Source: Marinobacter sp. LQ44
GTDB taxonomy: Bacteria; Pseudomonadota; Gammaproteobacteria; Pseudomonadales; Oleiphilaceae
Direction of reading: 5' to 3'
NCBI RefSeq assembly: GCF_001447155.2
Contig: NZ_CP014754.1
Location: 3,286,001-3,350,000, forward strand
DNA length: 64,000 nucleotides
Part shown: piece by piece, positions 53,463 to 63,958 of the stretch
Numbering within the stretch: position 1 is the stretch's first letter
How the letters are laid out: each line of letters opens with the position of its first letter
Made by a program: the position numbers and the translations under genes
The notes under the pieces: model-generated
Seen by the model: the letters and a program-made list of their open reading frames with translations, nothing else
Told to the model about the DNA's origin: nothing
Databases searched by the model: none

Positions 53463-55052
53463 ATGTCATCGGAACCTCGACCAATAGATTCTCAGCCCCC
53501 AGTTCAGCAGCCGCCGAAAGCGCCCGGCTTGCTGCGTTCATCCGGGGTGGTTGGCGTGATGACTATGCTCTCGCGGGTGCTGGGGTTGGTGCGGGATATG
53601 GTGATAGCCCGCTATTTCGGGGCCGGCACCGCGGCGGATGCCTTTTTCGTGGCGTTCAAGATTCCCAACTTCCTGCGCCGCCTGTTTGCGGAAGGGGCCT
53701 TTTCCCAGGCCTTTGTGCCGGTGCTCTCCTCTTACCGGGAAAAACGCGACATCTCCGAGGTCAAGCGGCTGGTGGATGCGGTGGCTGGATCTCTTGGCCT
53801 GGTGCTGCTGGCGGTTACGCTGGTCGCCATGCTGGGTGCGCCGGTGCTGACCACCATCTTTGCCCCGGGCTTTCTTGGTGATGACGTCAAGTTTGCACTG
53901 GCCAGCGATATGCTGCGCATCACGTTTCCATACCTGCTGCTGATCTCTCTCACGGCATTCGCCGGTGGTATTCTGAACAGCTACGATCGATTTGCGATTC
54001 CGGCGTTCACCCCTGTCTTGCTGAATCTATCCATGATCGGGGCGGCTATTTTTCTGGCCCCGTTAATGAATGAGCCTGTCATGGCGCTGGCCTGGGGCGT
54101 GTTTATTGCCGGGGCCCTACAGTTGTTTTTCCAACTGCCTTTCCTGATGCGCCTGGGGCTGCTGCCCAGGCCGAGGGTGGACTACAAGCACGAAGGGGTC
54201 AGTCGGATTCTCAAGCTGATGGCGCCGGCGCTGTTCGGCGTGTCGGTAAGTCAGATCAACCTGCTGCTGGATACCGTGCTGGCCTCTTTCCTGCAAACGG
54301 GCAGCGTGTCCTGGCTGTACTACTCTGATCGTTTGTCGGAATTGCCGCTTGGGGTGTTCGGTATCGCAATTGCCACGGTGATTCTGCCCAGCCTGTCGCG
54401 CAAGCATGCGGCGGCTTCCAAGGATCAGTTTGCAGCCACCCTGGACTGGGCTGTGCGCGCGGTGCTTTTGATTGGTGTGCCGGCAGCGCTGGCACTGGCG
54501 CTGTTGGCGGAACCGCTGATTGCCACCCTGTTCCATTATGGTGAGGTGACCGATCGGGATGTGGCCATGTCGGCCCAAAGTCTTCGGGCTTATTCCGCCG
54601 GTTTGCTGGCGTTTATGTTGATTAAAGTGCTGGCGCCGGGATTTTTCTCCCGGGAGGACACCAAAACGCCGGTCAAGATCGGTGTCATTGCCATGGTGGC
54701 CAACATGGCCTTCAATCTGGCGTTAATTGTGCCCCTGGCTCATGCGGGCCTGGCGCTGGCGACGTCCATCTCCGCTTGGCTGAACGGCTACCTGCTCTGG
54801 CGTGGATTGCGCAAAGAGGGTGTCTGGAAAAGCCAGCCGGGCTGGCCCAGGTTCCTGGTGCAGTTGTTGGTGGCCAATTCTGCCCTGGCGGCGGTGGTGT
54901 TGTGGCTAAATGCCCCGGTGGCAAACTGGCTTGCAGCCAGCGGGCTGCAGCGGGCGACCGATATGGGGATTCTGGTGGTTGCCGGGGTGGCGGCCTATTT
55001 TGTGGCTCTGGCCCTGGTAGGTGTGCGGGTTCGCCAGTTCCGCCAGAAGTAA
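53463..55052 (+). CDS. murJ: Lipid II flippase MurJ
   Basis: A 529-residue inner-membrane protein with 13 to 14 hydrophobic segments that moves lipid II to the periplasmic face. GVVGVMTMLSRVLGLVRDMVIARYFGAG at the N-terminus includes the Arg pair essential in MurJ, and GAGTAADAFFVAFKIPNFLRRLFAEGAF-type residues follow. It precedes ribF, and the order murJ-ribF-ileS-lspA is conserved in the group. Confidence 0.97.
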   Translation: MSSEPRPIDSQPPVQQPPKAPGLLRSSGVVGVMTMLSRVLGLVRDMVIARYFGAGTAADAFFVAFKIPNFLRRLFAEGAFSQAFVPVLSSYREKRDISEVKRLVDAVAGSLGLVLLAVTLVAMLGAPVLTTIFAPGFLGDDVKFALASDMLRITFPYLLLISLTAFAGGILNSYDRFAIPAFTPVLLNLSMIGAAIFLAPLMNEPVMALAWGVFIAGALQLFFQLPFLMRLGLLPRPRVDYKHEGVSRILKLMAPALFGVSVSQINLLLDTVLASFLQTGSVSWLYYSDRLSELPLGVFGIAIATVILPSLSRKHAAASKDQFAATLDWAVRAVLLIGVPAALALALLAEPLIATLFHYGEVTDRDVAMSAQSLRAYSAGLLAFMLIKVLAPGFFSREDTKTPVKIGVIAMVANMAFNLALIVPLAHAGLALATSISAWLNGYLLWRGLRKEGVWKSQPGWPRFLVQLLVANSALAAVVLWLNAPVANWLAASGLQRATDMGILVVAGVAAYFVALALVGVRVRQFRQK

Positions 55053-55174
55053 GCAGCCTCAAGATTTCTACCACACCTCTGCATGGGGTATAATCGCGCG
55101 TTTTCTCACCAGCGCATCTGGCTTTTCGGACAGGTGCGCCACAAAGCCAGCTGGCAAGTTAAGGTTCGCAGTAC

Positions 55175-56143
55175 ATGCGTCTGATTCGAGGCCTGACCAA
55201 TCTTAAGCGCCTGTCCGGGCAAGCGGATTCGCCGCTGGCCGATGGCTGTGTGGCAACCATCGGCAACTTTGATGGCGTGCACCTGGGTCACAAAACCATT
55301 ATTGACCAGGTGAAGCAGAAAGCCACTGAGCTGGATGTGCCCTCAGTGGTGATGATTTTCGAACCCCAGCCCAGGGAGTTCTTTCAGGGTGCTGATGCGC
55401 CACCCCGACTCATGCCATTCCGCCAGAAATTCGAAGCATTGTTGGCAGAGGGCGTGGATGTGGTGCTGTGCATCCGTTTCGACGAGCGGTTTCGCAGCTA
55501 TTCTGCCATGGGTTTTGTGGAAGATGTGCTGATCCAGGGTTTGGCGGTACGCCATCTTGTGGTGGGTGATGACTTCCGTTTTGGCTGCGACCGGGCCGGG
55601 GACTTCAGATTGCTGGAGCAGGTGGGCCGGGAGCATGATTTTACGGTCGAAAATACCCGCACAGTGACGGTAGATGGCGAGCGGGTCAGCAGCACCCGCG
55701 TGCGCAATGCTCTGAATGTAAACGGCCTTGAGGAAGCGGAACGGCTGCTCGGGCACCCTTACCGCATCCATGGCCGGATTGTGTACGGGCGCCAGTTGGG
55801 CCGGCAGATCGGTGCCCCCACAGCCAACATTCTGCTGCATAAGATGCCGGCCCTGCGTGGCGTGTACGTGGTGCGGGCCCGGCTTGAAACCGGTGAATGG
55901 CGCGATGGCGTGGCCAATATCGGCCTGCGGCCCACGGTAGACGGCAAACGGCCATCACTGGAAGTGCACCTGTTTGACTTTGCTGGCACACTTTATGGCC
56001 AGCACCTGGAAGTGGTGTTCCGCCATGGCCTGCGGGACGAAGTGAAATTCGACTCTGTTGACGAACTGAGGCAACAGATCGCCCGGGATTTTGAGCATGC
56101 CCGGGCCTGGCTGGCGAATAACCCCGCCACGCCGGAAATCTGA
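55175..56143 (+). CDS. ribF: Bifunctional riboflavin kinase/FAD synthetase
   Basis: A 322-residue enzyme that turns riboflavin into FMN and then FAD. The N-terminal adenylyltransferase domain has [14 protein letters not shown] and [10 protein letters not shown]; the C-terminal kinase domain begins near residue 190 and has APTANI, GVYVVRA and VANIGLRPT. It is followed by ileS after 34 bases. Confidence 0.97.
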   Translation: MRLIRGLTNLKRLSGQADSPLADGCVATIGNFDGVHLGHKTIIDQVKQKATELDVPSVVMIFEPQPREFFQGADAPPRLMPFRQKFEALLAEGVDVVLCIRFDERFRSYSAMGFVEDVLIQGLAVRHLVVGDDFRFGCDRAGDFRLLEQVGREHDFTVENTRTVTVDGERVSSTRVRNALNVNGLEEAERLLGHPYRIHGRIVYGRQLGRQIGAPTANILLHKMPALRGVYVVRARLETGEWRDGVANIGLRPTVDGKRPSLEVHLFDFAGTLYGQHLEVVFRHGLRDEVKFDSVDELRQQIARDFEHARAWLANNPATPEI

Positions 56144-56177
56144 TTCAACTGACCAACCAAAGAGTGCGCACAAAAAC

Positions 56178-58997
56178 ATGAGCGACTACAAGCATACCCT
56201 GAATCTGCCGGAAACCGCGTTTCCCATGCGCGGTAACCTGGCCAATCGCGAGCCGGAGATGCTCAAGCGGTGGCAGGACCTGAACGTCTACGGCAACCTG
56301 CGCAAGCAGCGTGAAGGCCGGGAAAAGTTCATCCTGCACGATGGCCCTCCCTACGCCAACGGCAGCATTCACATCGGGCATGCGGTCAACAAGATTCTCA
56401 AAGACATGATCGTGAAGTCCCGCAGTTTCATGGGCTATGACGCACCTTACGTGCCCGGCTGGGATTGCCACGGCCTGCCCATCGAGCACAAGGTGGAGCA
56501 GGAAATCGGCAAGGCCGGCGTGAAGGTGGATTACAAAACCTTCCGCCAGGCCTGTCGCGATTACGCGATCAAGCAGGTTGAAGGTCAGAAAGCCGACTTT
56601 ATTCGCCTGGGTGTGATGGGCGAATGGGACAAGCCCTACCTGACCATGGACCCGAAAGTCGAAGCGGGTATTGTGCGGGCGCTGGGCAAGATCGTGGCCA
56701 AGGGCCACTTGGTGCGCGGATTCAAGCCGGTTTACTGGAGTGTGGTTGGTCAGTCCGCACTGGCAGAGGCTGAAGTTGAATACCAGGACAAAACCTCTAC
56801 CCAGATCGACGTGCGCTTCACCGCCGTGGATCAGGACGCAGTCCTTAAAGCCTTCGGAACCGACGGCGGCCAGGGCGATGTATCCCTGGTGATCTGGACC
56901 ACCACCCCCTGGACCATTCCCGCCAACCAGGCCGTGTCCATCGGCGCGGATCTGGAATACGCTCTGGTGCAGCTGGATGCCGGCAACGGCCCGGAGCGCA
57001 TGATCCTGGCCACCGATATGGTGCAGGGCATCATGGCCCGCTGGGGCGTGGAAGATTATCAGGTGCTGGCCAACGTGGCGGGTTCCTCCCTGGAAAACCA
57101 GCTGCTCTACCACCCGGTGTACGACAAGCAGGTGCCGGTACTGCTGGGCGACCACGTCTCTCTGGATGCCGGTACCGGTGCCGTGCACACCGCACCAGAC
57201 CACGGTATAGAAGACTTTGAAGTAGGCAAGGCCTACGGCATTGGTACCATCAACCTGGTGAAAGCCGACGGCACCTACACCGAAGCCGCTGGCGAGTTTT
57301 CCGGCGTGCACGTATACAAAGCCGACGAGCCGGTATGCAGCGCGCTGGAGCGTGAAGGTAAACTGGTGCGTTCGGAGAAATTCCGCCACAGCTACCCGCA
57401 CTGCTGGCGCACCAAAACCCCGCTGATCTACCGGGCCACGCCCCAGTGGTTCATCAGCATGGACAAACTCAACCTACGCGCCGACGCCCTGGAGGCCATC
57501 AAAGGCGTTCGTTGGGTGCCTGGCTGGGGCCAGAACCGCATTGAAGCCATGTTCGAGCAAAGCCCGGACTGGTGTATCTCCCGTCAGCGTACCTGGGGTG
57601 TGCCGATTACCCTGTTTATCCACAAGGAAACCCAGGAACTGCACCCCAACACCCAGGAGCTGTTCGAGAAAGTCGCCCAGGCGGTTGAGGCCGGCGGCAT
57701 CGACGCCTGGTATGAGTTGGACCAGAACGAACTGCTGGGCGCAGACGCCGACCAGTACGAAAAAGTGCTGGATACCCTGGACGTCTGGTTCGATTCCGGC
57801 GTCACCCACGACTCGGTTTTGCGGGTACGTGAAGAGCTGGGCCAGTTCCCGGCCGATATGTACCTAGAAGGCTCTGACCAGCACCGTGGCTGGTTCCAGT
57901 CGTCCCTGAAAACCTCCATTGCCATGAACGGTGTGGCCCCGTATAAGCAGGTGCTGACCCACGGCTTCACCGTGGACGCCAAAGGTTACAAGATGTCCAA
58001 ATCCATGGGCAACGTCATCGCACCCCAGGAAGTGATGAACGAACTGGGTGCCGATATACTGCGTTTGTGGGTCTCGGCCACTGACTACAGCGGCGAGATG
58101 AGCGTCTCCAAGGACATCCTGCGCCAGACGGCAGACGGCTATCGCCGTATCCGTAACACCGCCCGCTTCCTGCTCAGTAACCTGACCGGCTTTGATCCGG
58201 AGCAGCACATGGTAGAGCCGGACGACATGATTGCCCTGGACCGCTGGATGGTGGACCGTGCCCTGCAGCTGCAGAACGAACTGCACGAAGACTACGGCAA
58301 CTACGCCTTCCTGAAGATTTACCAGAAAGTGTACAATTTCTGTGAAGCTACCCTGGGCGGTTTCTATCTGGATATCATCAAAGACCGCCAGTACACCACC
58401 CAGGCTGACAGCCTGGCCCGGCGCTCCTGTCAGACCGCGCTTTATCACGTAGCCGAAGCCCTGGTGCGCTGGATTGCTCCGATTCTCAGTTTCACTGCCG
58501 ATGAAATCTGGCAGCACCTGCCGGGCAAGCGTGGCGACACCGTGTTTTACGAAACTTGGTACCAAGGCCTGACTGCACTGCCGGAAGACTTCGAGCTGGG
58601 CCGCGACTACTGGCGTGAAATCTATGCAGTAAAAGAGGCCGTCAACAAATGCCTGGAAGAAGCCCGGGCCCGTGGCGAAATCAAAGGCTCTTTGAGTGCC
58701 GAAGTTACTTTGTACTGCGAAGGTAGCCTGGCCGAGCGCCTGAACCACCTGGGCGAAGAGCTGCGCTTTGTGCTGATTACCTCCGAAGCCACCGTGAAAC
58801 CGGTTAGCCAAGCGGCGGGTGCCGAGCAAACGAACCTGGAAGGCCTGCTGGTGAAAGTGCAGCCGGCTGCCCACGCCAAGTGCGAACGCTGCTGGCACCA
58901 CCGCGAAGACGTGGGCGAGAACGAGCAACACAGCGATCTGTGCGGCCGCTGCGTCGCCAACGTGGAAGGCCCGGGCGAAACCCGCGCCTACGCCTGA
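56178..58997 (+). CDS. ileS: Isoleucyl-tRNA synthetase
   Basis: A 939-residue class I synthetase with an editing domain. HIGH is at 65-68 in [14 protein letters not shown] at 605-609, and the connective peptide 1 editing domain (about 190-400) includes [11 protein letters not shown] and [14 protein letters not shown]. The C-terminal zinc finger uses CERCWH and CGRC. The ATG at 56178 was chosen; the upstream frame overlaps ribF. The stop overlaps the lspA start by one base. Confidence 0.98.
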   Translation: MSDYKHTLNLPETAFPMRGNLANREPEMLKRWQDLNVYGNLRKQREGREKFILHDGPPYANGSIHIGHAVNKILKDMIVKSRSFMGYDAPYVPGWDCHGLPIEHKVEQEIGKAGVKVDYKTFRQACRDYAIKQVEGQKADFIRLGVMGEWDKPYLTMDPKVEAGIVRALGKIVAKGHLVRGFKPVYWSVVGQSALAEAEVEYQDKTSTQIDVRFTAVDQDAVLKAFGTDGGQGDVSLVIWTTTPWTIPANQAVSIGADLEYALVQLDAGNGPERMILATDMVQGIMARWGVEDYQVLANVAGSSLENQLLYHPVYDKQVPVLLGDHVSLDAGTGAVHTAPDHGIEDFEVGKAYGIGTINLVKADGTYTEAAGEFSGVHVYKADEPVCSALEREGKLVRSEKFRHSYPHCWRTKTPLIYRATPQWFISMDKLNLRADALEAIKGVRWVPGWGQNRIEAMFEQSPDWCISRQRTWGVPITLFIHKETQELHPNTQELFEKVAQAVEAGGIDAWYELDQNELLGADADQYEKVLDTLDVWFDSGVTHDSVLRVREELGQFPADMYLEGSDQHRGWFQSSLKTSIAMNGVAPYKQVLTHGFTVDAKGYKMSKSMGNVIAPQEVMNELGADILRLWVSATDYSGEMSVSKDILRQTADGYRRIRNTARFLLSNLTGFDPEQHMVEPDDMIALDRWMVDRALQLQNELHEDYGNYAFLKIYQKVYNFCEATLGGFYLDIIKDRQYTTQADSLARRSCQTALYHVAEALVRWIAPILSFTADEIWQHLPGKRGDTVFYETWYQGLTALPEDFELGRDYWREIYAVKEAVNKCLEEARARGEIKGSLSAEVTLYCEGSLAERLNHLGEELRFVLITSEATVKPVSQAAGAEQTNLEGLLVKVQPAAHAKCERCWHHREDVGENEQHSDLCGRCVANVEGPGETRAYA

Positions 58998-59521
58998 TGG
59001 ACGCTGTGATGACTGAAGCCCGTGTGGGTAGCAAATTAAAATGGTTGTGGCTGGCGGTGCTGGTGATAGCCCTGGACCTGGGCACCAAAGCCCTCGCCAC
59101 CGCCATGCTCACATACGGCAACCCCGTACCGGTGATGCCCAGCTTCAACCTGACCCTGCTGCACAACACCGGCGCTGCTTTCAGCTTTCTGGCGGATGCC
59201 GCTGGCTGGCAGCGCTGGTTCTTCGTAACCCTGGCCATCGTGGTCAGCGTGGTGCTGGTGGTTTGGCTCAGAAAACTCCAGAACCACGAAACCTGGATGG
59301 CCATCGCCATCGTACTCATCCTTGGTGGCGCCCTCGGTAACGTCTACGACCGGGTAGTGCATGGCTACGTGGTGGACTTCCTGCACTTCTACTGGCAGGA
59401 CTGGCACTTCCCGGCGTTCAACCTGGCCGACACCGCCATCACCATCGGTGCCGCCATGATGATACTCGACGCATTCCGCAAACCCGCTGACGACAGCGGC
59501 GATGCCAACCGGAGCAACTGA
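58997..59521 (+). CDS. lspA: Lipoprotein signal peptidase
   Basis: A 174-residue inner-membrane aspartyl protease with four membrane segments that removes signal peptides from prolipoproteins. The two catalytic aspartates are in GNVYDRV and FNLADTAITIG. The ATG shares a base with the ileS stop; a second in-frame ATG at 59009 is possible. PilP and the DUF2057-like lipoprotein in this window are potential substrates. Confidence 0.97.
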   Translation: MDAVMTEARVGSKLKWLWLAVLVIALDLGTKALATAMLTYGNPVPVMPSFNLTLLHNTGAAFSFLADAAGWQRWFFVTLAIVVSVVLVVWLRKLQNHETWMAIAIVLILGGALGNVYDRVVHGYVVDFLHFYWQDWHFPAFNLADTAITIGAAMMILDAFRKPADDSGDANRSN

Positions 59522-59526
59522 TTCCC

Positions 59527-59979
59527 ATGAAAGAACTGCCTATCGATAAGGGAACCCGCGTAAAACTCCACTTCGCCCTGAAATTTGAAGACGGCGAAAC
59601 CGTGGACTCCACCTTCGATAAAGAACCGGCCACCCTGGAAATCGGCGACGAAAACCTGCCGGAGAACTTCGAGGCCTACTTAATGGGCCTGAAAGCCGGC
59701 GATCACCAAACGTTCCAAGTGCCACCGGAAAAAGCCTTTGGCCAGCACAATCCCAGCAACGTACAGACCTTCAAGCGCCACGAATTCAGCGCCGACATGG
59801 TGTTGGAGCCCGGCGTGGTGGTGTCCTTCGCCGACGCGCGCCAGCAGGAGCTGCCCGGTGTGATCAAACGGGTGGAAGGTGATCAGGTGGATGTGGACTT
59901 TAATCACCCGCTGTCAGGGCATACACTGAACTTTGAAGTAAAGATCATTGATGTGGAGCCGGTTGGGCCGACTCATTGA
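59527..59979 (+). CDS. fkpB: FKBP-type peptidyl-prolyl isomerase (FkpB/SlpA type)
   Basis: A 150-residue cytosolic isomerase. The FKBP start VKLHFALKFEDGETVDSTFD and the inserted IF domain loop (PPEKAFGQHNPSNVQ ... FSADM) identify the SlpA subgroup; DFNHPLSGHTLNFEVKI closes the FKBP fold. It begins 5 bases after lspA. The lspA-fkpB-ispH order is conserved in Gammaproteobacteria. Confidence 0.96.
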   Translation: MKELPIDKGTRVKLHFALKFEDGETVDSTFDKEPATLEIGDENLPENFEAYLMGLKAGDHQTFQVPPEKAFGQHNPSNVQTFKRHEFSADMVLEPGVVVSFADARQQELPGVIKRVEGDQVDVDFNHPLSGHTLNFEVKIIDVEPVGPTH

Positions 59980-60023
59980 AGGCTCGAATTCAGCCTTGAA
60001 CACCTGATCCGAATTTAGCGGGG

Positions 60024-60121
60024 TGCGGGGAGGTGCTTTCAGGGACTGTCTGCAGCAGGGATGCTGCAGTCAAGCGTACACGGATGTATTCACAGCGTGT
60101 CCCTGAAAGCACCTCCCCGCA
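60024..60121 (+). repeat. Long intergenic stem-loop, family member B
   Basis: The arms 60024-60046 and 60099-60121 pair perfectly over 23 bases. Inside lie an 8-base hairpin (60050-60057 with 60062-60069, loop GGGA) and a second small hairpin TACA-CGGA-TGTA, then TTCACAGCGT. The stretch 60073-60103 matches copy A at 28 of 31 positions while the outer arms differ. It lies between fkpB and ispH, in a 187-base gap. Confidence 0.85.
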
Positions 60122-60166
60122 GCACGCGGGCGACCAACTCCACCAGGCGGAAACTCTAAAGGCAAG

Positions 60167-61120
60167 ATGATGCAAATCCGACTCGCTAACCCCCGTGGCT
60201 TCTGTGCCGGCGTAGACCGCGCCATAGAAATCGTAAACCGCGCCCTCGACGTATTCGGCGCCCCCATCTACGTACGCCACGAAGTCGTCCACAACAAATT
60301 CGTCGTCGACAACCTCCGCAACCGCGGGGCCATCTTTGTTGACGAACTGCACGAAGTGCCAGACGACAAGCTGGTCATCTTCAGCGCCCACGGCGTGTCC
60401 CAGGCAGTGCAGAACGAAGCCGCCCGCCGCGGCCTGAAAGTTTTCGATGCCACCTGCCCACTGGTCACCAAAGTCCACATGGAAGTCATGCGCTACAGCC
60501 GCGACGGCCGTGAGTGCATCCTCATCGGCCACCACGGCCACCCGGAAGTCGAAGGCACCATGGGCCAATACGACCACAGCAACGGCGGCGACATCTACCT
60601 GGTAGAAGACGAAGCCGACGTACAGAAACTGGAAGTGAAAGACGCCAGCCGGCTCGCCTACGTCACCCAGACCACCCTCTCCATGGACGACACTGCCCGG
60701 GTCATCGACGCCCTGCGCGCCAAGTTCCCGGAAATTGAAGGCCCCCGCAAAGACGACATTTGCTACGCCACCCAGAACCGCCAGGATGCCGTCAAGCAAC
60801 TGGCCGGCGACTGCGACCTGATGCTGGTTGTCGGCTCCCCGAACAGTTCCAACTCCAACCGCCTGCGGGAATTGGCCGAGCGTATGGGGACCCCGGCGTA
60901 CCTGATCGACGAAGCCGCTCAGATTGATCCCCAGTGGCTGGAAGGCAAGTCTGCTGTGGGCGTTACCGCTGGTGCCTCGGCACCCGAAGTTCTGGTGGCA
61001 GATGTGATCAACCGGCTGAGGGAGCTGGGAGGGGAAGAGCCTCAGGAAGTGACGGGTAGGGAGGAGAATATTGTGTTCTCTATGCCTAAGGAATTGCGGA
61101 TCGATGCTATTAATGTGTGA
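60167..61120 (+). CDS. ispH: 4-hydroxy-3-methylbut-2-enyl diphosphate reductase
   Basis: A 317-residue 4Fe-4S enzyme, the last step of the MEP isoprenoid pathway. The cluster ligands are Cys13 (NPRGFCAGV), Cys97 (DATCPLV) and Cys199 ([11 protein letters not shown]). HGVSQ and SSNSNRL are substrate-binding motifs. The start is one of two adjacent ATGs (60167, 60170). A terminator follows before the pilin genes. Confidence 0.98.
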   Translation: MMQIRLANPRGFCAGVDRAIEIVNRALDVFGAPIYVRHEVVHNKFVVDNLRNRGAIFVDELHEVPDDKLVIFSAHGVSQAVQNEAARRGLKVFDATCPLVTKVHMEVMRYSRDGRECILIGHHGHPEVEGTMGQYDHSNGGDIYLVEDEADVQKLEVKDASRLAYVTQTTLSMDDTARVIDALRAKFPEIEGPRKDDICYATQNRQDAVKQLAGDCDLMLVVGSPNSSNSNRLRELAERMGTPAYLIDEAAQIDPQWLEGKSAVGVTAGASAPEVLVADVINRLRELGGEEPQEVTGREENIVFSMPKELRIDAINV

Positions 61121-61163
61121 GCTGCGTCAGATTACAAAAGACTGATTTCCGCTCGTCAGCCCT

Positions 61164-61202
61164 AAACCGCCATTTGTCGATGACATCTGGCGGTTTTTTT
61201 TT
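61164..61202 (+). terminator. Intrinsic terminator of ispH
   Basis: A 9-base stem (61164-61172 with 61188-61196) topped by a second 4-base stem, followed by a T-run to 61202. Confidence 0.88.
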
Positions 61203-61248
61203 GCCACTTTATTCTGTAAACATGAAAAATTGTTCAGGGAGCTGGCTT

Positions 61249-61767
61249 ATGCGCAGTATCAACGCGCAGCGAGGATTCACATTAATTGAGTTGTTGGTTG
61301 TGATCATATTAGTCGGCATAACTGCGGCGATCGCTGTGCCTAATTTCGGCCGGTTGATCGATTCCAGTCAGCGCTCGGCAGCCGCAAACGACATGTCTGG
61401 CTTGCTTAATTTTGCGCGATCAGAGGCGATTCGTCGTGGAAATCGGGTCGCGGTTTATGCAAGAGATACCAGCGATACAAGTGCGGGGTACGCTGTGTGT
61501 GTTCAGGCTGCCATAGCGGCCTGTAAAGCGGGCACGGCTGGTCCGGATCAGCTGTTAAGAACCACCAACTCTCTTTCTGGCAGCGTGTCCATAAGTCAGA
61601 TTACGCCCTCCACAGCTGCCGATCTTATTTTTAGTGGTCGCGGTATGGCCAGTCAGCAGTTCGATTATCGCGTATGTGGTCAGTCTGGTACTGAAGCAGT
61701 TGATCTTGAAGTGAATGTCGGTGGTCAGGTTCGAATCAACAATAACACCAACATAAGCTGCCCTTAA
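61249..61767 (+). CDS. fimU: Minor pseudopilin of the GspH/FimT family (FimU position)
   Basis: A 172-residue class III prepilin. The leader MRSINAQRG is cut by the prepilin peptidase before FTLIELLVVI; Glu5 of the mature protein is present. The GspH-type globular domain follows, with a Cys pair CVQAAIAAC and a late Cys pair. The ATG at 61249 has GGGAG 8 bases upstream, and gives a leader of usual length. The position in front of pilV points to FimU rather than FimT, but the family name is the safe part. Confidence 0.88.
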   Translation: MRSINAQRGFTLIELLVVIILVGITAAIAVPNFGRLIDSSQRSAAANDMSGLLNFARSEAIRRGNRVAVYARDTSDTSAGYAVCVQAAIAACKAGTAGPDQLLRTTNSLSGSVSISQITPSTAADLIFSGRGMASQQFDYRVCGQSGTEAVDLEVNVGGQVRINNNTNISCP

Positions 61768-61770
61768 GGA

Positions 61771-62241
61771 ATGGATGTTGTGAAACGCAAAAATACCCAA
61801 TTGCCGGTTAATGAACAGGGATTCTCCCTGATTGAGGTTTTGGTGGCCGTACTGGTTCTGGGGATCGGACTACTGGGAGCGGCAGCTCTGCAGTTGTTGT
61901 CTTTGCAGAATATCAGCAATGCCGAGCTTCGAACCCAGGCCACTTTGTTTGCTCAGGAACTGACCGAACTGGCCAGAACGACCAATACCCCGTCTGACTT
62001 CGCGCAATCCGGCGGCAGCACGGCTTCTTGCTCATCGCTGTCTGGACAGTTTCAAGTCTGGTGTGAAGCTATGTCACACACTATGCCCGGAGCGACGTTC
62101 GACTCTAGCTGGGATGGCACGACAAATGAATTTACGGTTCAGGTGCTCTGGCCAGAGCGCATCATGTATCCGGATGCAACGGCAACACCCGGTGCCGGTG
62201 AAGCCACATCAGACTACACATTAGTCACGAGGTTCCAGTGA
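61771..62241 (+). CDS. pilV: Type IV pilus minor pilin PilV
   Basis: A 156-residue prepilin with leader ending in EQG before FSLIEVLVAVLVLGIGLLG, including Glu5. PilV joins the priming complex with PilW, PilX, FimU and PilE at the pilus tip. It starts 3 bases after the fimU stop and its stop overlaps the pilW start. Confidence 0.93.
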   Translation: MDVVKRKNTQLPVNEQGFSLIEVLVAVLVLGIGLLGAAALQLLSLQNISNAELRTQATLFAQELTELARTTNTPSDFAQSGGSTASCSSLSGQFQVWCEAMSHTMPGATFDSSWDGTTNEFTVQVLWPERIMYPDATATPGAGEATSDYTLVTRFQ

Positions 62242-63329
62242 TGAAGGACTTGGGTAAACAGGCAGGTTTGACGCTCGTTGAGCTACTTATTGCGTCGGTG
62301 CTGGGCTTACTTTTGACACTGGGTGTGGCTCAACTCTTTGTTAGCGGGAGCGATACGTTCCGTTTGGCGGAGTCGATCGGGCGCATGCAGGAATCTGGTC
62401 GACTGGCTCAGGATATTTTAGGTAGAAGTGTTCGGAATGCGGATTACTGGGGATGTCTCAATTTTGCCGAGGTTGACAGCATTCTGGATGAAACCCACAC
62501 AAATTATGACCCCGATTTGCATGACTTTTCCAGTCCAGAGGCTCTTCAGTTCGATATCGGTGACGGCACGCAAGCAGCTACGGGCACTGTCATGTTGCAG
62601 CTCAAGGGAGCGCGCAGCCCGGGGATCAGCATGACCGGTATGAACCCTTCGTCTGCTGTGGTTGATGTTTCAACGATACCCTCTGGCTTACTTGGAGCTG
62701 GCGGTGTCGTTCTACTGACTGACTGCACCAATGGAGTGGTTTTTCAGCTCTCAGGTGTAAATGAGACATCCTTGAAACTGCAGCATAACACTGGTGCATC
62801 TATCGTTCCCGGTAATATCAAGAGTGGTGGTGGTTGCCCTAATGGCAGTAGCTCGGCCAATTGCTTTCCTGATACCTATACCTCAGGAGACATTTTTGTG
62901 CCCTTCTCGGAGCGCTATTACATCCGGGAAGATAACGGACGACGTTCTTTGGTGTTCGATGGATTGGGGGGTAATGGAGTTGTTAACCAGCAGGAGATAG
63001 TTTCGGATGTTATTGATATGCAGGTGCAAGTGGGTTCAGGCCCACAGGGAGACAACGTTATCAATAACTGGCAAGTCGTCAATGCCGCCAACCTGGCAAC
63101 GATCAACGATACCTCGGTCACTTACGTGAAAGCGATACGCATCAGCCTTCTAGTGCGCAGCCAGGAGGATGGTGTGGCTGGGTCATTGCAGGATGTCTGT
63201 TATCCGGCCTGGTCAAATTGTACGGCTGGTAATAACTGGACGCCCGCCAACACGGCTGACCGCCACTATTATCGGGTTTACACGTCAACTTACAGCATTC
63301 GCAACCGTCTTTTGGATACATCGCCATGA
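62241..63329 (+). CDS. pilW: Type IV pilus minor pilin PilW
   Basis: A 362-residue prepilin. The leader MKDLGKQAG precedes LTLVELLIASVLGLLLTLG, so position +1 is Leu, not Phe, as allowed in PilW. The large globular domain with several Cys is typical. The ATG shares a base with the pilV stop; a GTG 3 bases earlier is less likely. Its stop overlaps pilX by 4 bases. Confidence 0.92.
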   Translation: MKDLGKQAGLTLVELLIASVLGLLLTLGVAQLFVSGSDTFRLAESIGRMQESGRLAQDILGRSVRNADYWGCLNFAEVDSILDETHTNYDPDLHDFSSPEALQFDIGDGTQAATGTVMLQLKGARSPGISMTGMNPSSAVVDVSTIPSGLLGAGGVVLLTDCTNGVVFQLSGVNETSLKLQHNTGASIVPGNIKSGGGCPNGSSSANCFPDTYTSGDIFVPFSERYYIREDNGRRSLVFDGLGGNGVVNQQEIVSDVIDMQVQVGSGPQGDNVINNWQVVNAANLATINDTSVTYVKAIRISLLVRSQEDGVAGSLQDVCYPAWSNCTAGNNWTPANTADRHYYRVYTSTYSIRNRLLDTSP

Positions 63330-63925
63330 GTCATTTGAAAACTTGGATGCCAGCTAATCGATTCCCGAAGCAGCAGCGCGGCGCGGCACTACTTGTAAGT
63401 CTGGTCATCTTGCTGGTTTTGACGGTGCTTGCTCTTTCGAGCATGCAGGGTACGTCCACCCAGGAACGGATGGTTTCGGCTCAGCGAGACGCTCAGATCG
63501 CCCTCGAGGGCGCAGAAGCGGCGCTGTTGGCAGCTGAAGCGGAGTTGAGCGGTGGTACGCTCCCCACATTTAGTGCCGGTGCCGGTCTTTACGATGAGAA
63601 TACCGCCGCACCGACAGATTTACTGAACCCCCAAACCTGGGCTGCGCCGTCTGGAGGTGGAAATGGAAATGGCACAAGACAGGCTCCGATGCCTCAGCTA
63701 GACGGGGTGGATCTTCTGGCGGAGCCGCCGAGATATTTTATCAAGGAAACGCCTGCAACCGGCTCAACTACCAATAGTGGGTTTGGTCTGGGCACCGGAG
63801 GCGTGGCCGATGGGGTTCAGCAGTCGACATCGAACGGACGGGTTTTTCGGGTAGTCGCTTACAGCAGCGGGGCATCTGGCGAGGCTGGTCGAGCGGTTGA
63901 AGCCTACGTTATCCGAGCCCAATAA
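63326..63925 (+). CDS. pilX: Type IV pilus minor pilin PilX
   Basis: A 199-residue protein with leader QQRG before AALLVSLVILLVLTVLALSSM. As in other PilX proteins the +1 residue is Ala and the usual Glu5 is missing. TSTQERMVSAQRDAQIALEGAEAAL is the conserved continuation. The Gly-, Asn- and Thr-rich middle is low in complexity. The start overlaps pilW by 4 bases. Confidence 0.92.
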   Translation: MSHLKTWMPANRFPKQQRGAALLVSLVILLVLTVLALSSMQGTSTQERMVSAQRDAQIALEGAEAALLAAEAELSGGTLPTFSAGAGLYDENTAAPTDLLNPQTWAAPSGGGNGNGTRQAPMPQLDGVDLLAEPPRYFIKETPATGSTTNSGFGLGTGGVADGVQQSTSNGRVFRVVAYSSGASGEAGRAVEAYVIRAQ

Positions 63926-63958
63926 ACATTGCGTGACAGATCACGTGGAGAGTAAATA

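Noticed and set aside
61117..61248. N-terminal extension of the FimU-type pilin overlapping the ispH stop
   Set aside because: It runs through the ispH terminator and would give a prepilin leader far too long.
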